Shown: one piece after another, positions 34,818 to 44,159 of the stretch
Position numbering within the stretch: position 1 is the stretch's first letter
Layout of the letters: every line of letters starts with the position of its first letter
Assembly (NCBI RefSeq): GCF_001465795.2
Contig: NZ_CP013659.2
Coordinates: 2,064,501-2,128,500, forward strand
Source of the DNA: Planococcus rifietoensis
GTDB lineage: Bacteria > Bacillota > Bacilli > Bacillales_A > Planococcaceae
Reading direction: 5' to 3'
DNA: 64,000 nucleotides
Notes under the pieces: model-generated
Seen by the model: the letters and a program-made list of their open reading frames with translations, nothing else
The model's database searches: none
Told to the model about the DNA's origin: nothing
Translations under genes and position numbers: made by a program

Positions 34818-36046
34818 GAATCCACTCTCCCTTTGAAGCGCTGGGTTTTGTCCCAGGCAATCGTTTTTTTGCGCAATTTGCTCCATGTATATGTTGCCAC
34901 GCTGCGGATCAGCAGCAAGATGAACAGTTGGGCATACGTGAAGTACATGACCAGCACATACAGCACATTGGTCAATGAAACATTCCGATCGACGACGAGC
35001 GCACTCAAAAGCTGCGCGGTATAGACGATATAGGTCATAAACCAAAGCATCATGAGCGGCGCACCGATGTTCGGGATATCAACTCCGGAAATGCTTAGGA
35101 TGAAAAAGATGTCCGAAATCAGCAACATCAACACAAAAATCAGGTATGTGAAGAGATGCTGCAAACTAAGCACGAAAGTTCTGCCTCTCCAGTGCGACCA
35201 ATCCTTCATTGATTTTTCCAGCAAATACAAGTTGCCAGTCAGCCAGCGTGTCCGTTGCTTGATGAACGCTTTCAATGTTTCGGGCTCCTGTTCCCAAGTG
35301 CGGGAAGTCGGAATGACGGGCAAAACATAACCTGCAGCTGTCAGACGGACTGTCAGTTCGGCATCCTCTGCCAAGGCATACACATCATAGCCTCCGAGTT
35401 TCTCGATGACCGAACGGCGCAGAAGCATATTTGTACCGGCGAGAGACCCAAGTCTGAAAAGAGCCCAGCGGCCGCATTGCATGAGCAGTTGGAACACTTG
35501 GAATTCGAGTGCGATCATACGGGTCAACACATTCGTATCGACATTTTTCGTTTTGACATATCCGACAGCCCCTGCAGCGTTCGGCACCGTTTCTGCCGCC
35601 TGGACCAATTTCTCCAACGCATCCGGCTCGGGTTCGTTGTCGGCATCATAGACGACAAAATAATCCGAATCCGTGACACTCAAACCGTAGTTCAAGACCC
35701 GTGATTTACCCTTCGGATTGCCGGGCGGCACAGGAATGTAATGGATGCGCGAAAAGACTTCCGCAAATTCTTGAACGATAGCAGCTGTTCCATCCTTCGA
35801 GCTGTCATCCAAGATATATACATCCAGCTTGCCTTCATATTTCAGCCGCGCCATGGCGCGCAATGTATTTTCAATGACGATTTCCTCGTTATGTGCAGGG
35901 ATCAACACGGCCACGCTCGGATAATGTTTGATCTTCGGCGGGTTTCGGAACCGCAGCCGGTACCAGACGCCCCCGATCGTCACCGCGGAATAGAACAGCA
36001 GCAAAATCCAAAACAGGACAACTGTGGCAGTGATGAGAATATTCAT
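34814..36046 (-). CDS. Processive family-2 glycosyltransferase (YdaM-like polysaccharide synthase)
   Basis: 410 residues. One N-terminal membrane segment (about 5-27), a cytosolic GT2 domain (about 40-270) and four C-terminal membrane segments (about 290-385). Catalytic landmarks are present: VLIPAHNEE, DDSSKDGT, VVYDADNEP (DxD), LAEDAELTVR and KQRTRWLTG (the Q/RxxRW motif of processive synthases). It polymerises a sugar chain and should export it through its own membrane part. It overlaps both neighbours by 4 nt. No BcsB/YdaN-like gene is present in the operon. Confidence 0.9.
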   Translation of the reverse strand: MNILITATVVLFWILLLFYSAVTIGGVWYRLRFRNPPKIKHYPSVAVLIPAHNEEIVIENTLRAMARLKYEGKLDVYILDDSSKDGTAAIVQEFAEVFSRIHYIPVPPGNPKGKSRVLNYGLSVTDSDYFVVYDADNEPEPDALEKLVQAAETVPNAAGAVGYVKTKNVDTNVLTRMIALEFQVFQLLMQCGRWALFRLGSLAGTNMLLRRSVIEKLGGYDVYALAEDAELTVRLTAAGYVLPVIPTSRTWEQEPETLKAFIKQRTRWLTGNLYLLEKSMKDWSHWRGRTFVLSLQHLFTYLIFVLMLLISDIFFILSISGVDIPNIGAPLMMLWFMTYIVYTAQLLSALVVDRNVSLTNVLYVLVMYFTYAQLFILLLIRSVATYTWSKLRKKTIAWDKTQRFKGRVDS

Positions 36047-36804
36047 ATGGCTCTACCCAAAGCACGCGACAATTCATTCAAATTGGACACCTGCTCCTTT
36101 CTGACTTCATACGGCGAATCCAGTAAATTCAATTCCTGCTTCACCTTGTCACGGTAGCGCTCCATCATGAGGCGCACCCCTTCTTCATCAATATCTTTGA
36201 GCAGCAAGTAAATCGATTGCCCGGTCGAAGTCGCCAAGTCAAACTTCTGGCGGATGGTCGACAAAGTCGCCCGCTCCAATGATTCTTTAATGTTCTGTTG
36301 AGTGCGCTTGTTTTTCGTATTGATTGTGATTTCGACGAACCACGCTTCTTCCTGACGGCGCTCAGTCGTCTTCAACACCCATTGCGCCTGTTCAGTGAAC
36401 TCATTGACAGTCAGGATATCCGTTTCCCCGTGGTATTTCTGAAGAAGCTGCACTTGGCGCCGCAATTCGCTCGCCTCATAGCCGATCTGCTTGATCTGGT
36501 TCAGCAGCAACCAGAACGACAAGATGAAGCCGGTGAACAGCAAGTGGCTATAGACATACATGATTTCCAAATCCGGCCGCTGTGTGAAGAAAAAGGCAAA
36601 TACGGTCAAGAAAACCCCATAGCTCAAAATGATGCTTATGCCATAGAGGAATACATACCGTTCATGAATTAATGTCATGAACAAGATGGATAGCCCCGCC
36701 ACCAGCAGCATTTCGGTGGAAAAAGGCAGAACCAGCGAGAATAACGCCCAACCGAATCCAAGCACCATCAAAATCAGAATTCCGAGCTTTAAATTATTTT
36801 TCAT
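36043..36804 (-). CDS. YdaK-like degenerate GGDEF membrane protein, first copy
   Basis: 253 residues. Four membrane segments (about 8-105), a short coiled coil and a degenerate GGDEF domain (about 125-250). The active-site position reads GQSIY, so no cyclase activity is expected. At the I-site the first Arg of RxxD is replaced (QKFD), with an Arg one residue earlier, so c-di-GMP binding is uncertain. First gene of the exopolysaccharide operon. The ATG at 36804 is preceded by GGGGTGGGCGGA; a GTG three codons upstream is possible. The stop overlaps the glycosyltransferase start by 4 nt. Confidence 0.8.
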   Translation of the reverse strand: MKNNLKLGILILMVLGFGWALFSLVLPFSTEMLLVAGLSILFMTLIHERYVFLYGISIILSYGVFLTVFAFFFTQRPDLEIMYVYSHLLFTGFILSFWLLLNQIKQIGYEASELRRQVQLLQKYHGETDILTVNEFTEQAQWVLKTTERRQEEAWFVEITINTKNKRTQQNIKESLERATLSTIRQKFDLATSTGQSIYLLLKDIDEEGVRLMMERYRDKVKQELNLLDSPYEVRKEQVSNLNELSRALGRAI

Positions 36805-37120
36805 TCCGCCCACCCCATCGCATAGGTTAAAATACCTGTTATTTATTCCAATATTATAAATATTGAAATATCATAAACCTATACTACTACATTAGATTAA
36901 TTTAAACTAGTATAAAAAGTATTGTCAGTAATAATATCCTGTGATTTTTTAAATATATTAGGCACAAATGTCTATATAATTCTAATTTTCAGATATCATT
37001 ATCGTTATGAAGAAAGGCATATTATGCTTAAGCTAAAGCATTTGAAAGCGGATACAAAAATTGCCATCAACTTTTAAAATTTATTTCGTTTTCCTTCCCA
37101 CTCCTCTATAAAAATGAGCA
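36805..37120. other. AT-rich upstream region of the exopolysaccharide operon
   Basis: About 315 nt without a gene, strongly AT-rich. The minus strand carries CTGACA followed 17 nt later by TTAAAT near 36890-36925, a weak SigA-like candidate. GATATCATTATCGTTAT near 36990 looks loosely like part of a Fur box but lacks symmetry. No other feature was recognised. Confidence 0.4.
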
Positions 37121-37147
37121 AGAAAAAAAACTGCCGGATCGGCAGCT
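37121..37147 (-). terminator. Terminator of the acetyltransferase gene
   Basis: CTGCCG / CGGCAG stem with a 3-nt loop and a run of eight T on the minus strand, just after the stop at 37154. Confidence 0.8.
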
Positions 37148-37153
37148 TCCTTG

Positions 37154-37669
37154 TCACAAGTATGTGTACATGACCGGATTTTCCATGTTTTTCTTTAAGC
37201 GCTTAAATCCATTCTTTTTATAATACGCCCTGATTTTTTTGTTGTATGCTTCGTCCTGCTTAGAGGTATTCGTATAATAGCCTGGGATAACGACCAGCAA
37301 CTCTACATCCAAGAACCGAAGCTCCTCTAGCATTTTCTGGCCGAACGATTCCCCGATGCCTTTGTTCCGCTCCTCCTCAGTCACCTGCAAATCGTCAAAA
37401 ACCGCGACCAAGCCAAAGACATCATCGATATCCGGAATATGCTTCAAGTCCCGATAAACATCTCCCAAGCCTTCGGAGATATGCTCTGCATACATGGCCA
37501 GCGACTCAAGCGAACTGCGCTGGGGATTGAACAGATAGAAATGCGCATCCCCGACTTGCGGCTGTTCTTCCTGCCCCTTCAACGTGCAATCAGCTTTACA
37601 GGCAAAGATTTCTGTACCGGGCCGCATCTCAATCCGGTAGTCGACATGGATATCATCTTCTGTAATCAT
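37154..37669 (-). CDS. GNAT-family acetyltransferase-like protein
   Basis: 171 residues. The C-terminal part has the GNAT pattern: beta strand, VTEEERNKGIGESFGQKMLEEL (acetyl-CoA loop of the R/Q-x-x-G-x-G type, here RNKGIG), LLVVIPGYY and a closing AYYKKNGFKRL. The N-terminal 70 residues are beta-rich and unlike typical GNATs. Substrate unknown. The ATG at 37669 follows GGAGGAGATCCG; a longer frame to 37723 is unsupported. It ends at its own terminator. Confidence 0.78.
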   Translation of the reverse strand: MITEDDIHVDYRIEMRPGTEIFACKADCTLKGQEEQPQVGDAHFYLFNPQRSSLESLAMYAEHISEGLGDVYRDLKHIPDIDDVFGLVAVFDDLQVTEEERNKGIGESFGQKMLEELRFLDVELLVVIPGYYTNTSKQDEAYNKKIRAYYKKNGFKRLKKNMENPVMYTYL

Positions 37670-37755
37670 CGGATCTCCTCCTTCACTATGTCCATTCGGT
37701 TGAAGATATATCAAGTATGTCATTTATTATCAGAAAATTCAATCACTATATCAAA

Positions 37756-38634
37756 CTATTGTCCTGCCTTTTCCTCAGCCAATTTCTTTTCGAACAGGTC
37801 GAGCAACTGCGCTTTCAATTCAGGCCGCTGCAAGGCAAACTCAATCGTCGTTTCGATGAAACCGTATTTTTCGCCTACATCATAGCGTTTTCCTTCGAAT
37901 GCAAATGCTTGGACAGGACGGATCGCATTCAACTTTTCGATGGCATCGGTCAATTGGATTTCCCCTCCTGCTCCAGGTTCCTGTTCGGCTAATAAGCGGA
38001 AAATTTCTGGCGTTAGGACGTACCTGCCCATGATGGCGAAATTTGAAGGTGCATGGCCTGGCTCTGGCTTTTCGACAAAATGGTCGACTTTCATGAGAGC
38101 ACCGTCAATTTCGGACGGCGCAACGATTCCATAACGGTGCGTTTCACTATCGCTTACTTCCTTCACTCCGATGACCGGGCTCTCCGTTATCTCGAACTGC
38201 TCGATTAATTGGTGAAGCGCCGGTGGATCATTTTGGACAATATCATCCCCGAGCAGCACCGCGAACGGCTCATCTCCAATAAAATGCCTGGCCGACCAGA
38301 TGGCATGGCCGAGGCCAAGCGGCTGTTTTTGGCGGATGTAATGGATTTCCACTTCTGATGTAGCAAGTACCGAGTCGAGCACATCGAGCTTCCCTTGCTC
38401 TTTCAGGAGATGTTCAAGTTCAAAGGCATGGTCGAAATGGTCTTCAATGGCACGCTTGCCTTTTCCTGTAACAATGATGATGCTGGTGATGCCTGAAGCA
38501 ATCGCTTCTTCAACGATATATTGGATTGTCGGCTTATCGACAATTGGCAGCATTTCTTTCGGCATCGCTTTTGTCGCCGGCAAAAAACGGGTGCCGAGAC
38601 CTGCTGCGGGGATGATTGCTTTTGTGATCTTCAT
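37756..38634 (-). CDS. galU: UTP-glucose-1-phosphate uridylyltransferase
   Basis: 293 residues. Makes UDP-glucose from UTP and glucose-1-phosphate, a precursor for capsule, teichoic acid and the polymer of the adjacent operon. The nucleotidyl-transferase signature [26 protein letters not shown] starts near residue 9 (split over the G-rich loop and the K-P-K segment); [10 protein letters not shown] holds the metal-binding Asp and VEKP the sugar-binding part. The ATG at 38634 follows AAAGGTGAGAAGG. Single gene. Confidence 0.94.
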   Translation of the reverse strand: MKITKAIIPAAGLGTRFLPATKAMPKEMLPIVDKPTIQYIVEEAIASGITSIIIVTGKGKRAIEDHFDHAFELEHLLKEQGKLDVLDSVLATSEVEIHYIRQKQPLGLGHAIWSARHFIGDEPFAVLLGDDIVQNDPPALHQLIEQFEITESPVIGVKEVSDSETHRYGIVAPSEIDGALMKVDHFVEKPEPGHAPSNFAIMGRYVLTPEIFRLLAEQEPGAGGEIQLTDAIEKLNAIRPVQAFAFEGKRYDVGEKYGFIETTIEFALQRPELKAQLLDLFEKKLAEEKAGQ

Positions 38635-38693
38635 GGACCTTCTCACCTTTCTTAATGCAGTCGTTTACTTGAGAGTATAGCATTGTTTCCAAA

Positions 38694-38725
38694 AAGCAAA
38701 AAAGCCTCCGCTATGGCGAAGGCTC
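38694..38725 (-). terminator. Terminator of the gabT-like/YjiH operon
   Basis: AGCCTCCGC / GCGAAGGCT stem (one G-U pair) with a short loop and T run on the minus strand, just past the stop at 38730. Confidence 0.8.
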
Positions 38726-38729
38726 CTGC

Positions 38730-40094
38730 TTATACGAAAAGATGTGCGAACAAGACGATGATCGGCAAAGTGATCGCTGTACGCAAGAGAAAAATGACCA
38801 ACAGCTCCCAAAACTTCACCGGAATATTCGAGCGCAGGATCAAGATGCCGATTTCCGACATATAGATTAACTGCGTTAGCGACATGCCAGCGATGACGAA
38901 TTTCGTCAAATCGCTTTCGATGCTGCTGCCGAGCACCGCCGGGAGGAACATATCCGCGAATCCGACCAGTAAAGTCGGTGCCGCTTGTGCCGCTTCTGGC
39001 AAGCCTAAAAGTGTCAGCAACGGAATGAGCGGATACGCGATGATGCGGAAGATCGGCGTGTATTCTGCGATGACCAGCGCGGCCGTGCCAAGAGCCATGA
39101 CCAGCGGGATCAACCCGAGCCAGATATCCATAACGGTGCCGATGCCGGACTGTGCCAGCTTCTTGCCGCTCGCGGCTTGGCTCGCTTTCAAGCGTGCGGC
39201 TTCAAATCCCCATTTGACCAAAGAAACATTCTCTGGAACGCTGTCGTCGATTTGTTTCCCGACGCCTTCCCGGTATGTATCAGTTTTACGGGACAAAGGC
39301 GGAATGCGCGGCATGATGACCGCTGCGACTAAGCAAGCGACCGAAACCGCTAGATAAAATGGCAGGAACAGGTGGCCAATGCCGATGACGTTTGCGACGA
39401 CTAAGCTGAACGCGACAGAAGCGATGGAGAAAGTCGTCGCGATAACGGCCGCTTCGCGTTTCGTGTAATAGCCTTCATCGTATTGTTTCATCGTCACCAA
39501 AACACCTACAGGCGCAGCGCCCATCCAGGAAGCCATCGCATCAATTGACGAACGCCCCGGCAATGTAAATACCGGACGCATGACTTTATTGAGCAAAGTC
39601 CCGACAAACTCCATCAAGCCGAACTCGACAAGCAACGGCAAGAGAATGCCGGCAAACAAGAACCAGGTCAACAACACCGGAGCCAAGTCGTAAAGCACGA
39701 CGCCCCCTGTATTGCGTGAAGCAATCGCTTGCGGGCCTATTTCATAGAAGGCCATGATACCAACCGCAAATCCGATAAAGCGGATTGCCAAGCTAACTGG
39801 TCCGATGATGAAAATCGGACGAAGCATATCGGAATTTTGGATGAATCCAGGTTTCACGATACTCGCTGCCAATCCTGCGAATGCTGAGAAGCCAAGAAGA
39901 ACCAAAATGAATCCAGGAATCCACTCCCCGAATGTCGACAGCAAGAATGAAGCAAGAATGCCGACCCCGATTGTAATTTGCCCGTCATAGGAGACAGGGA
40001 CAAGGAATAGCAAAGCCCCGATTAATGATGGGATGATAAATTTCCATGTTGCAGATGGCGATAAGGCCTGTTTCTCTTTTGGTATGCTGGTCAT
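38730..40094 (-). CDS. YjiH-family membrane protein (nucleoside-recognition/Gate domain)
   Basis: 454 residues with about ten membrane segments. GRSSIDAMASWMGAAPVGVLVT is the conserved Gate-type motif of this family. The substrate is unknown; its place after a GABA-type aminotransferase gene suggests amino-acid related transport, which is inference. The ATG at 40094 follows AAGGGGGAAACGTTC; a longer frame to 40127 is unsupported. Third and last gene of the operon started by the TyrR-like regulator. Confidence 0.82.
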   Translation of the reverse strand: MTSIPKEKQALSPSATWKFIIPSLIGALLFLVPVSYDGQITIGVGILASFLLSTFGEWIPGFILVLLGFSAFAGLAASIVKPGFIQNSDMLRPIFIIGPVSLAIRFIGFAVGIMAFYEIGPQAIASRNTGGVVLYDLAPVLLTWFLFAGILLPLLVEFGLMEFVGTLLNKVMRPVFTLPGRSSIDAMASWMGAAPVGVLVTMKQYDEGYYTKREAAVIATTFSIASVAFSLVVANVIGIGHLFLPFYLAVSVACLVAAVIMPRIPPLSRKTDTYREGVGKQIDDSVPENVSLVKWGFEAARLKASQAASGKKLAQSGIGTVMDIWLGLIPLVMALGTAALVIAEYTPIFRIIAYPLIPLLTLLGLPEAAQAAPTLLVGFADMFLPAVLGSSIESDLTKFVIAGMSLTQLIYMSEIGILILRSNIPVKFWELLVIFLLRTAITLPIIVLFAHLFV

Positions 40095-40130
40095 GAACGT
40101 TTCCCCCTTATATATATTCCCCTTCATTTG

Positions 40131-41441
40131 TTACTGCAAATTCGTTAATGCCTTGTCCAGTATATTGATGCCTTCATCAATCTGTTCTTTTGTGACCGTC
40201 AGCGGCGGAATCATCCGGATAACTTCTCCTGAATTGCCGCATAAATAGAACAGCACCCCTTGCTTCAGGCAATCATCCAATACCGTCATGACCGCTTTCC
40301 CGTCCGGGCGTTCGGTTTCTGGATCCATCAATTCGATTCCGATCATGAGCCCGACGCCACGCACTTCGCGAATGGTTGGATGTTTTTGTTTCAGCTTGTC
40401 CAACTCTTCCAGGGCATAAGCACCGAGCGTCTGCGCATTTTCCAATAGCCGTTCTTCTTTCAGCACTTCGATCGATGCAAGCGCCGCAGAACAAGCAAGT
40501 GGATTGCCGCCGAATGTCGTGCCATGCGTGCCGAGCGGCCATTGATCCATCAATTCTTTCGATGCCACCGTCGCACTGAGCGGGAGTCCGGCGGCGATGC
40601 CTTTTGCGACAGCCATGATGTCCGGCGTGACTCCAAAAGTCTGTGCGGCGAACCAATTGCCAGTTCGGCCGAAACCGGTCTGTACTTCATCGAATATCAA
40701 CAGGATGCCGTGGCGGTCGCAGATTTCGCGCACTTTCGCCAGCCATTCTTTTGGCGGGATGATATAGCCGCCTTCTCCGAGCACCGGTTCCAAGATGATG
40801 CAAGCGACTTCTTCCGGCGTCACTTGGTGATTGAAGAGCTTTTCCATATCACGCTCCAGTTTTTCAGGGAAGAACACTTTCGGATCCGCTCCTTCCGGCA
40901 AATCATCCGGATGGGCATATGGCAATTGATAGGTCAGCCAGGACGGCTGCATATGTTTGCGGTATTTGCTTTTCGAAGTCGACACGCTAAGCGCGCCCAT
41001 CGAACGCCCGTGGAAACAGCCGGTGAACGACACGACGTATGGTCGTTTCGTGACGTATTTCGCAAGCTTGATGCCGCCTTCGATCGCTTCTGTCCCACTA
41101 TTCGCGAAAAAGAAATTATCCAGTTTCCCCGGCATGATTTGCTGGAGCTCGTATGCCAGCTTCAAGATCGATTCATAGATGATGACGCCGGACGGCCCGT
41201 GGATCAGATGGTCGGCTCCGTCTTTGATTGCCTGGACGACTTTCGGATGGCGATGCCCAACATTCTCCACGGCGATGCCGGATGTGAAATCCAGATAGGT
41301 CCGGCCATCCGCCCCGTAGTAATAACAACCTTCCGCTTTGACGACCGGTAGATTGGGATGGTCTTTCGCCATGCTTGGTGCCAGCAGATTGCCGATGGAA
41401 TTCGTCATTTCCATCCAGTCCTGTGTTTGTTTTGTTGTCAT
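40131..41441 (-). CDS. Class III aminotransferase (GabT-like)
   Basis: 436 residues. PLP-dependent omega-amino acid transaminase; the PLP lysine is in [14 protein letters not shown], the Asp in [15 protein letters not shown], and [18 protein letters not shown] binds the cofactor phosphate. Best fit is 4-aminobutyrate aminotransferase, but beta-alanine, ornithine and related substrates cannot be excluded. The start at 41441 overlaps the regulator stop by 4 nt and is preceded by AGGAAAGGATGAAGACTT. No succinate-semialdehyde dehydrogenase gene is next to it. Confidence 0.85.
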   Translation of the reverse strand: MTTKQTQDWMEMTNSIGNLLAPSMAKDHPNLPVVKAEGCYYYGADGRTYLDFTSGIAVENVGHRHPKVVQAIKDGADHLIHGPSGVIIYESILKLAYELQQIMPGKLDNFFFANSGTEAIEGGIKLAKYVTKRPYVVSFTGCFHGRSMGALSVSTSKSKYRKHMQPSWLTYQLPYAHPDDLPEGADPKVFFPEKLERDMEKLFNHQVTPEEVACIILEPVLGEGGYIIPPKEWLAKVREICDRHGILLIFDEVQTGFGRTGNWFAAQTFGVTPDIMAVAKGIAAGLPLSATVASKELMDQWPLGTHGTTFGGNPLACSAALASIEVLKEERLLENAQTLGAYALEELDKLKQKHPTIREVRGVGLMIGIELMDPETERPDGKAVMTVLDDCLKQGVLFYLCGNSGEVIRMIPPLTVTKEQIDEGINILDKALTNLQ

Positions 41442-42763
41442 AAGTCTTCATCCTTTCCTGTTGCAATGGCATGCTTTTTCAGTTTGCGCACGACAGAAGG
41501 CTGGCTGATGCCAAGCCGTTCCGCCATTTCAGTCGTCGTACGGTAGCGTTTCTTGGCGTTTTCCAGCACTTTCTTCTCGACTGCGTCAAGCAAATGCGGC
41601 AAGGTGCGGCCTTCAAGCTCAATGCCGACTTGCTCATCTTTCGCCGGGCGGTAACTAGCAGGCAAATCTTCGAGGCGGATGTCATCGTGCTCGCTTTCGA
41701 GATAGCTTCGTTCGAGCACGTTGCGCACTTCTCGGAAGTTGCCGGGCCATTCCAACTGCAACAGATGAACATATGCCGGATCCGCTAGCTTTTTCGAATC
41801 GCCGTATTTATCCCCGAGTTCTTCAATTGTCTGCGACAAATAGGCTTCTAGGTCTTCCGGGCGTTCACGCAGACCTGAAAGCCTGATCAGTGAAACGTGC
41901 AATAGATAAAATAGCGCTTCCCGGAAACTGCCTTTTTGGGTGTGTTCTTCTAAGGAAGCTTCGCTGATGGCAATCAACCGGATGTCGCGTTTTTCCACCA
42001 GCAGCTTTTCCAGCATTGATTGCGCACGGCCTGAAAGCTGGTCAATTTCGTTCAATACAAGCGTTCCTCCTTGCGCCAGGCTGAAATAGCCACCTTCGCC
42101 TTCAAACGATTCATTGAAAATTGTTTCCGGAATCGCACCGCAATCAACTTCAATGAAAGCCTTGTCCATTCTTGCACTGTTCTGGTGTATGAGTTTGGCA
42201 AATAAGCTTTTGCCGGTACCACGCGGTCCTTCGATCACCATGGCAGCATCGTATTCAGCCAATTTCATCGCGCTGCGCAACGCACGTTCGGATTGGGCAC
42301 TGTGAGCAATGATTCCGTTAACCGGCAATTGCCTGCCCCGCAAATACGCCAATTCGCCTTTAACTCGGTCCATTTCCGTTTCCAGCGATTCCAGATATTC
42401 TTTTATGACCATCAGTTCTGAAACTTCATAGGAATAGCTGATGACATACTCCACTTCACGCTGTTCATCAAAGACAGGCATTCCGGTAATAAGCATCTTT
42501 TTACCCGTAGCAGTTTCCTGGACGAGCACCAATTTTTTCTTCTGCTCGATAACTTGCGGTGTGACAGCTGGTGTAAAGACGCCTTCCTGTTCCAACTCAT
42601 AGATCGAGCGGCCCAGCAGTGCGGCGGGCTCCAATCCATAATGCAAGCCGCTCATTTCCGTTACTTTAATGATGCGTCCTTCCCGATTCGTGATGATGAT
42701 ATCTTCATCGTGCATGGCCATGACTTCTTCGACAGCGTCCGGCACAAGTAAATGTCGGTGCAT
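41438..42763 (-). CDS. TyrR-like PAS-AAA+ transcription regulator without GAFTGA
   Basis: 441 residues. A PAS domain (about 10-120), a coiled linker, an AAA+ domain (about 155-390) and a C-terminal TyrR-type helix-turn-helix ([23 protein letters not shown]). Walker A is EGPRGTGKS; Walker B is LVLNEID, with Asn for the usual Asp. Where sigma-54 activators have GAFTGA, the sequence runs [18 protein letters not shown], so it probably works with SigA, as TyrR does. It precedes and overlaps the GabT-like gene, so it most likely regulates that operon. The ATG at 42763 follows AGAGGTGGAAGC. Confidence 0.83.
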   Translation of the reverse strand: MHRHLLVPDAVEEVMAMHDEDIIITNREGRIIKVTEMSGLHYGLEPAALLGRSIYELEQEGVFTPAVTPQVIEQKKKLVLVQETATGKKMLITGMPVFDEQREVEYVISYSYEVSELMVIKEYLESLETEMDRVKGELAYLRGRQLPVNGIIAHSAQSERALRSAMKLAEYDAAMVIEGPRGTGKSLFAKLIHQNSARMDKAFIEVDCGAIPETIFNESFEGEGGYFSLAQGGTLVLNEIDQLSGRAQSMLEKLLVEKRDIRLIAISEASLEEHTQKGSFREALFYLLHVSLIRLSGLRERPEDLEAYLSQTIEELGDKYGDSKKLADPAYVHLLQLEWPGNFREVRNVLERSYLESEHDDIRLEDLPASYRPAKDEQVGIELEGRTLPHLLDAVEKKVLENAKKRYRTTTEMAERLGISQPSVVRKLKKHAIATGKDEDL

Positions 42764-42980
42764 GCTTCCACCTCTTTTATTCATTATTGTATAGACTATA
42801 CGATAATGAATAATTAAAAAGCAAGACAATTCGAACAATTAATTTATTTCATTACAAAAATTCTGTTTTCTCCCAGAAAAGAAGATTTACCTTATAATCT
42901 AATAGACCTATTCTAAAAGTCTCAATTCAAGACTATACTATTCTAGATATTCCATTTATTTCACATATAGGAGGATTCAA

Positions 42981-44159
42981 ATGAAAGCTGCGTTAACACT
43001 TATCACATCCCTCTTGCTGGCTCTTGCGATCGGAACAGTTCCGGCATTCGCCATTTCAGAGGACGACCGCGGGTTTAACCGCTTATTGGCTGAAATCGGC
43101 TGGGAAAAAGCGGATTACATCGATTATCTAGACAGCAAGGGCTGGACGCTGGATGATTTTTATTCTTCCACCGATCTCGGCACACCGCTAACAGAAGACG
43201 GTATTGCACAAATTATGAATACATACGAATTGACACGTACTGAATTGAACAGCCTGTTAGAAGAGTTCGGCGATTTGGATGCAGGTGTAGATGTATTGGA
43301 TGGGGATTTCATTATTTTTATGGAAGAACTGGAAGATTCACTCGACTTCTATTTAGATTTCGAGGAACAGTTAACACCGATCACCGAAGCGAACTTGGCC
43401 TTGTTGCTTGAGGATTTTGGATTCACTTCAAAAGATGAGCTCGAAGAATTCCTCAATTTGTTTGATGATTCACTCGCAGATTACGAGTTTATCGAAGACT
43501 TGGAGAGTTCTATTATGTTCTATCAGGAAGAGTGGCTTTTTGATCTGGACATGGAGGGTGTATTCGCTGAATTTGGTGTGACCGAACAAGAACTTGAGCG
43601 CCTCTCCCAACATTTTGAAACACTCGATTACACAAATCCGGAATTCGAAGAACGTTTGATGGAACTCAGCGAGCGCATGATGGCAATCGAGGAATTTTCC
43701 ACCGTAACCGAATTATCCGCGGAGCAAATTGCAGAACTTCTATCGATTTACGACGAGTTCATGGAAATTTTTGAAATGGAAGCCAAGTATTATTTCGTCA
43801 AAGGCGATGAGAAAAAAGAGATGAGCGTCCAATCCCTTATTTCTTTAGAGTCGACAGATGGCTATGACCTGTTGATCGAGCTTTATAATCTAGAAGGTGA
43901 TTTTTTGGCAGATATCCTGTTGACCGCTGATATGTTCGGGTCAGACCTCATCGTCGACACCGGAAAAGAATTGGAAAACAGCACGCCAACGGTTATCCCA
44001 CCATCTAAACAACCAGCTGATAACACGAACCAAACCGTCAAAGGCGGAAAGCTGCCGAAAACTGCTAGTGATTTCGCACAAAATACGGCAATCGGCCTGG
44101 GCTTTATCGCATTCGGCGCTTTATTGTACAGACGTACACGGGTGAAACCTGCATCATGA
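42981..44159 (+). CDS. Processed acidic surface protein with LPXTA-type sorting signal
   Basis: 392 residues. Signal peptide (1-24), then a very acidic helical region with repeated segments of the form LLxEFG...ELEEFL (about 30-330), and a C-terminal sorting signal: LPKTA at 358-362, a hydrophobic stretch and a basic tail (YRRTRVKP). This matches the processed acidic surface protein family that travels with a dedicated class D sortase, encoded next with a 4-nt overlap. It should be covalently attached to the wall. Function unknown. The start follows AGGAGGATTCAA. Confidence 0.88.
   Translation: MKAALTLITSLLLALAIGTVPAFAISEDDRGFNRLLAEIGWEKADYIDYLDSKGWTLDDFYSSTDLGTPLTEDGIAQIMNTYELTRTELNSLLEEFGDLDAGVDVLDGDFIIFMEELEDSLDFYLDFEEQLTPITEANLALLLEDFGFTSKDELEEFLNLFDDSLADYEFIEDLESSIMFYQEEWLFDLDMEGVFAEFGVTEQELERLSQHFETLDYTNPEFEERLMELSERMMAIEEFSTVTELSAEQIAELLSIYDEFMEIFEMEAKYYFVKGDEKKEMSVQSLISLESTDGYDLLIELYNLEGDFLADILLTADMFGSDLIVDTGKELENSTPTVIPPSKQPADNTNQTVKGGKLPKTASDFAQNTAIGLGFIAFGALLYRRTRVKPAS

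Noticed and set aside
36980..37010. GATATCATTATCGTTAT as a Fur box
   Set aside because: It resembles only one half of the consensus and lacks the inverted symmetry; no iron gene is adjacent.
40524..41351. 275-codon plus-strand frame opposite the GabT-like gene
   Set aside because: A shadow of a well-conserved aminotransferase gene; no ribosome site and no recognisable protein.
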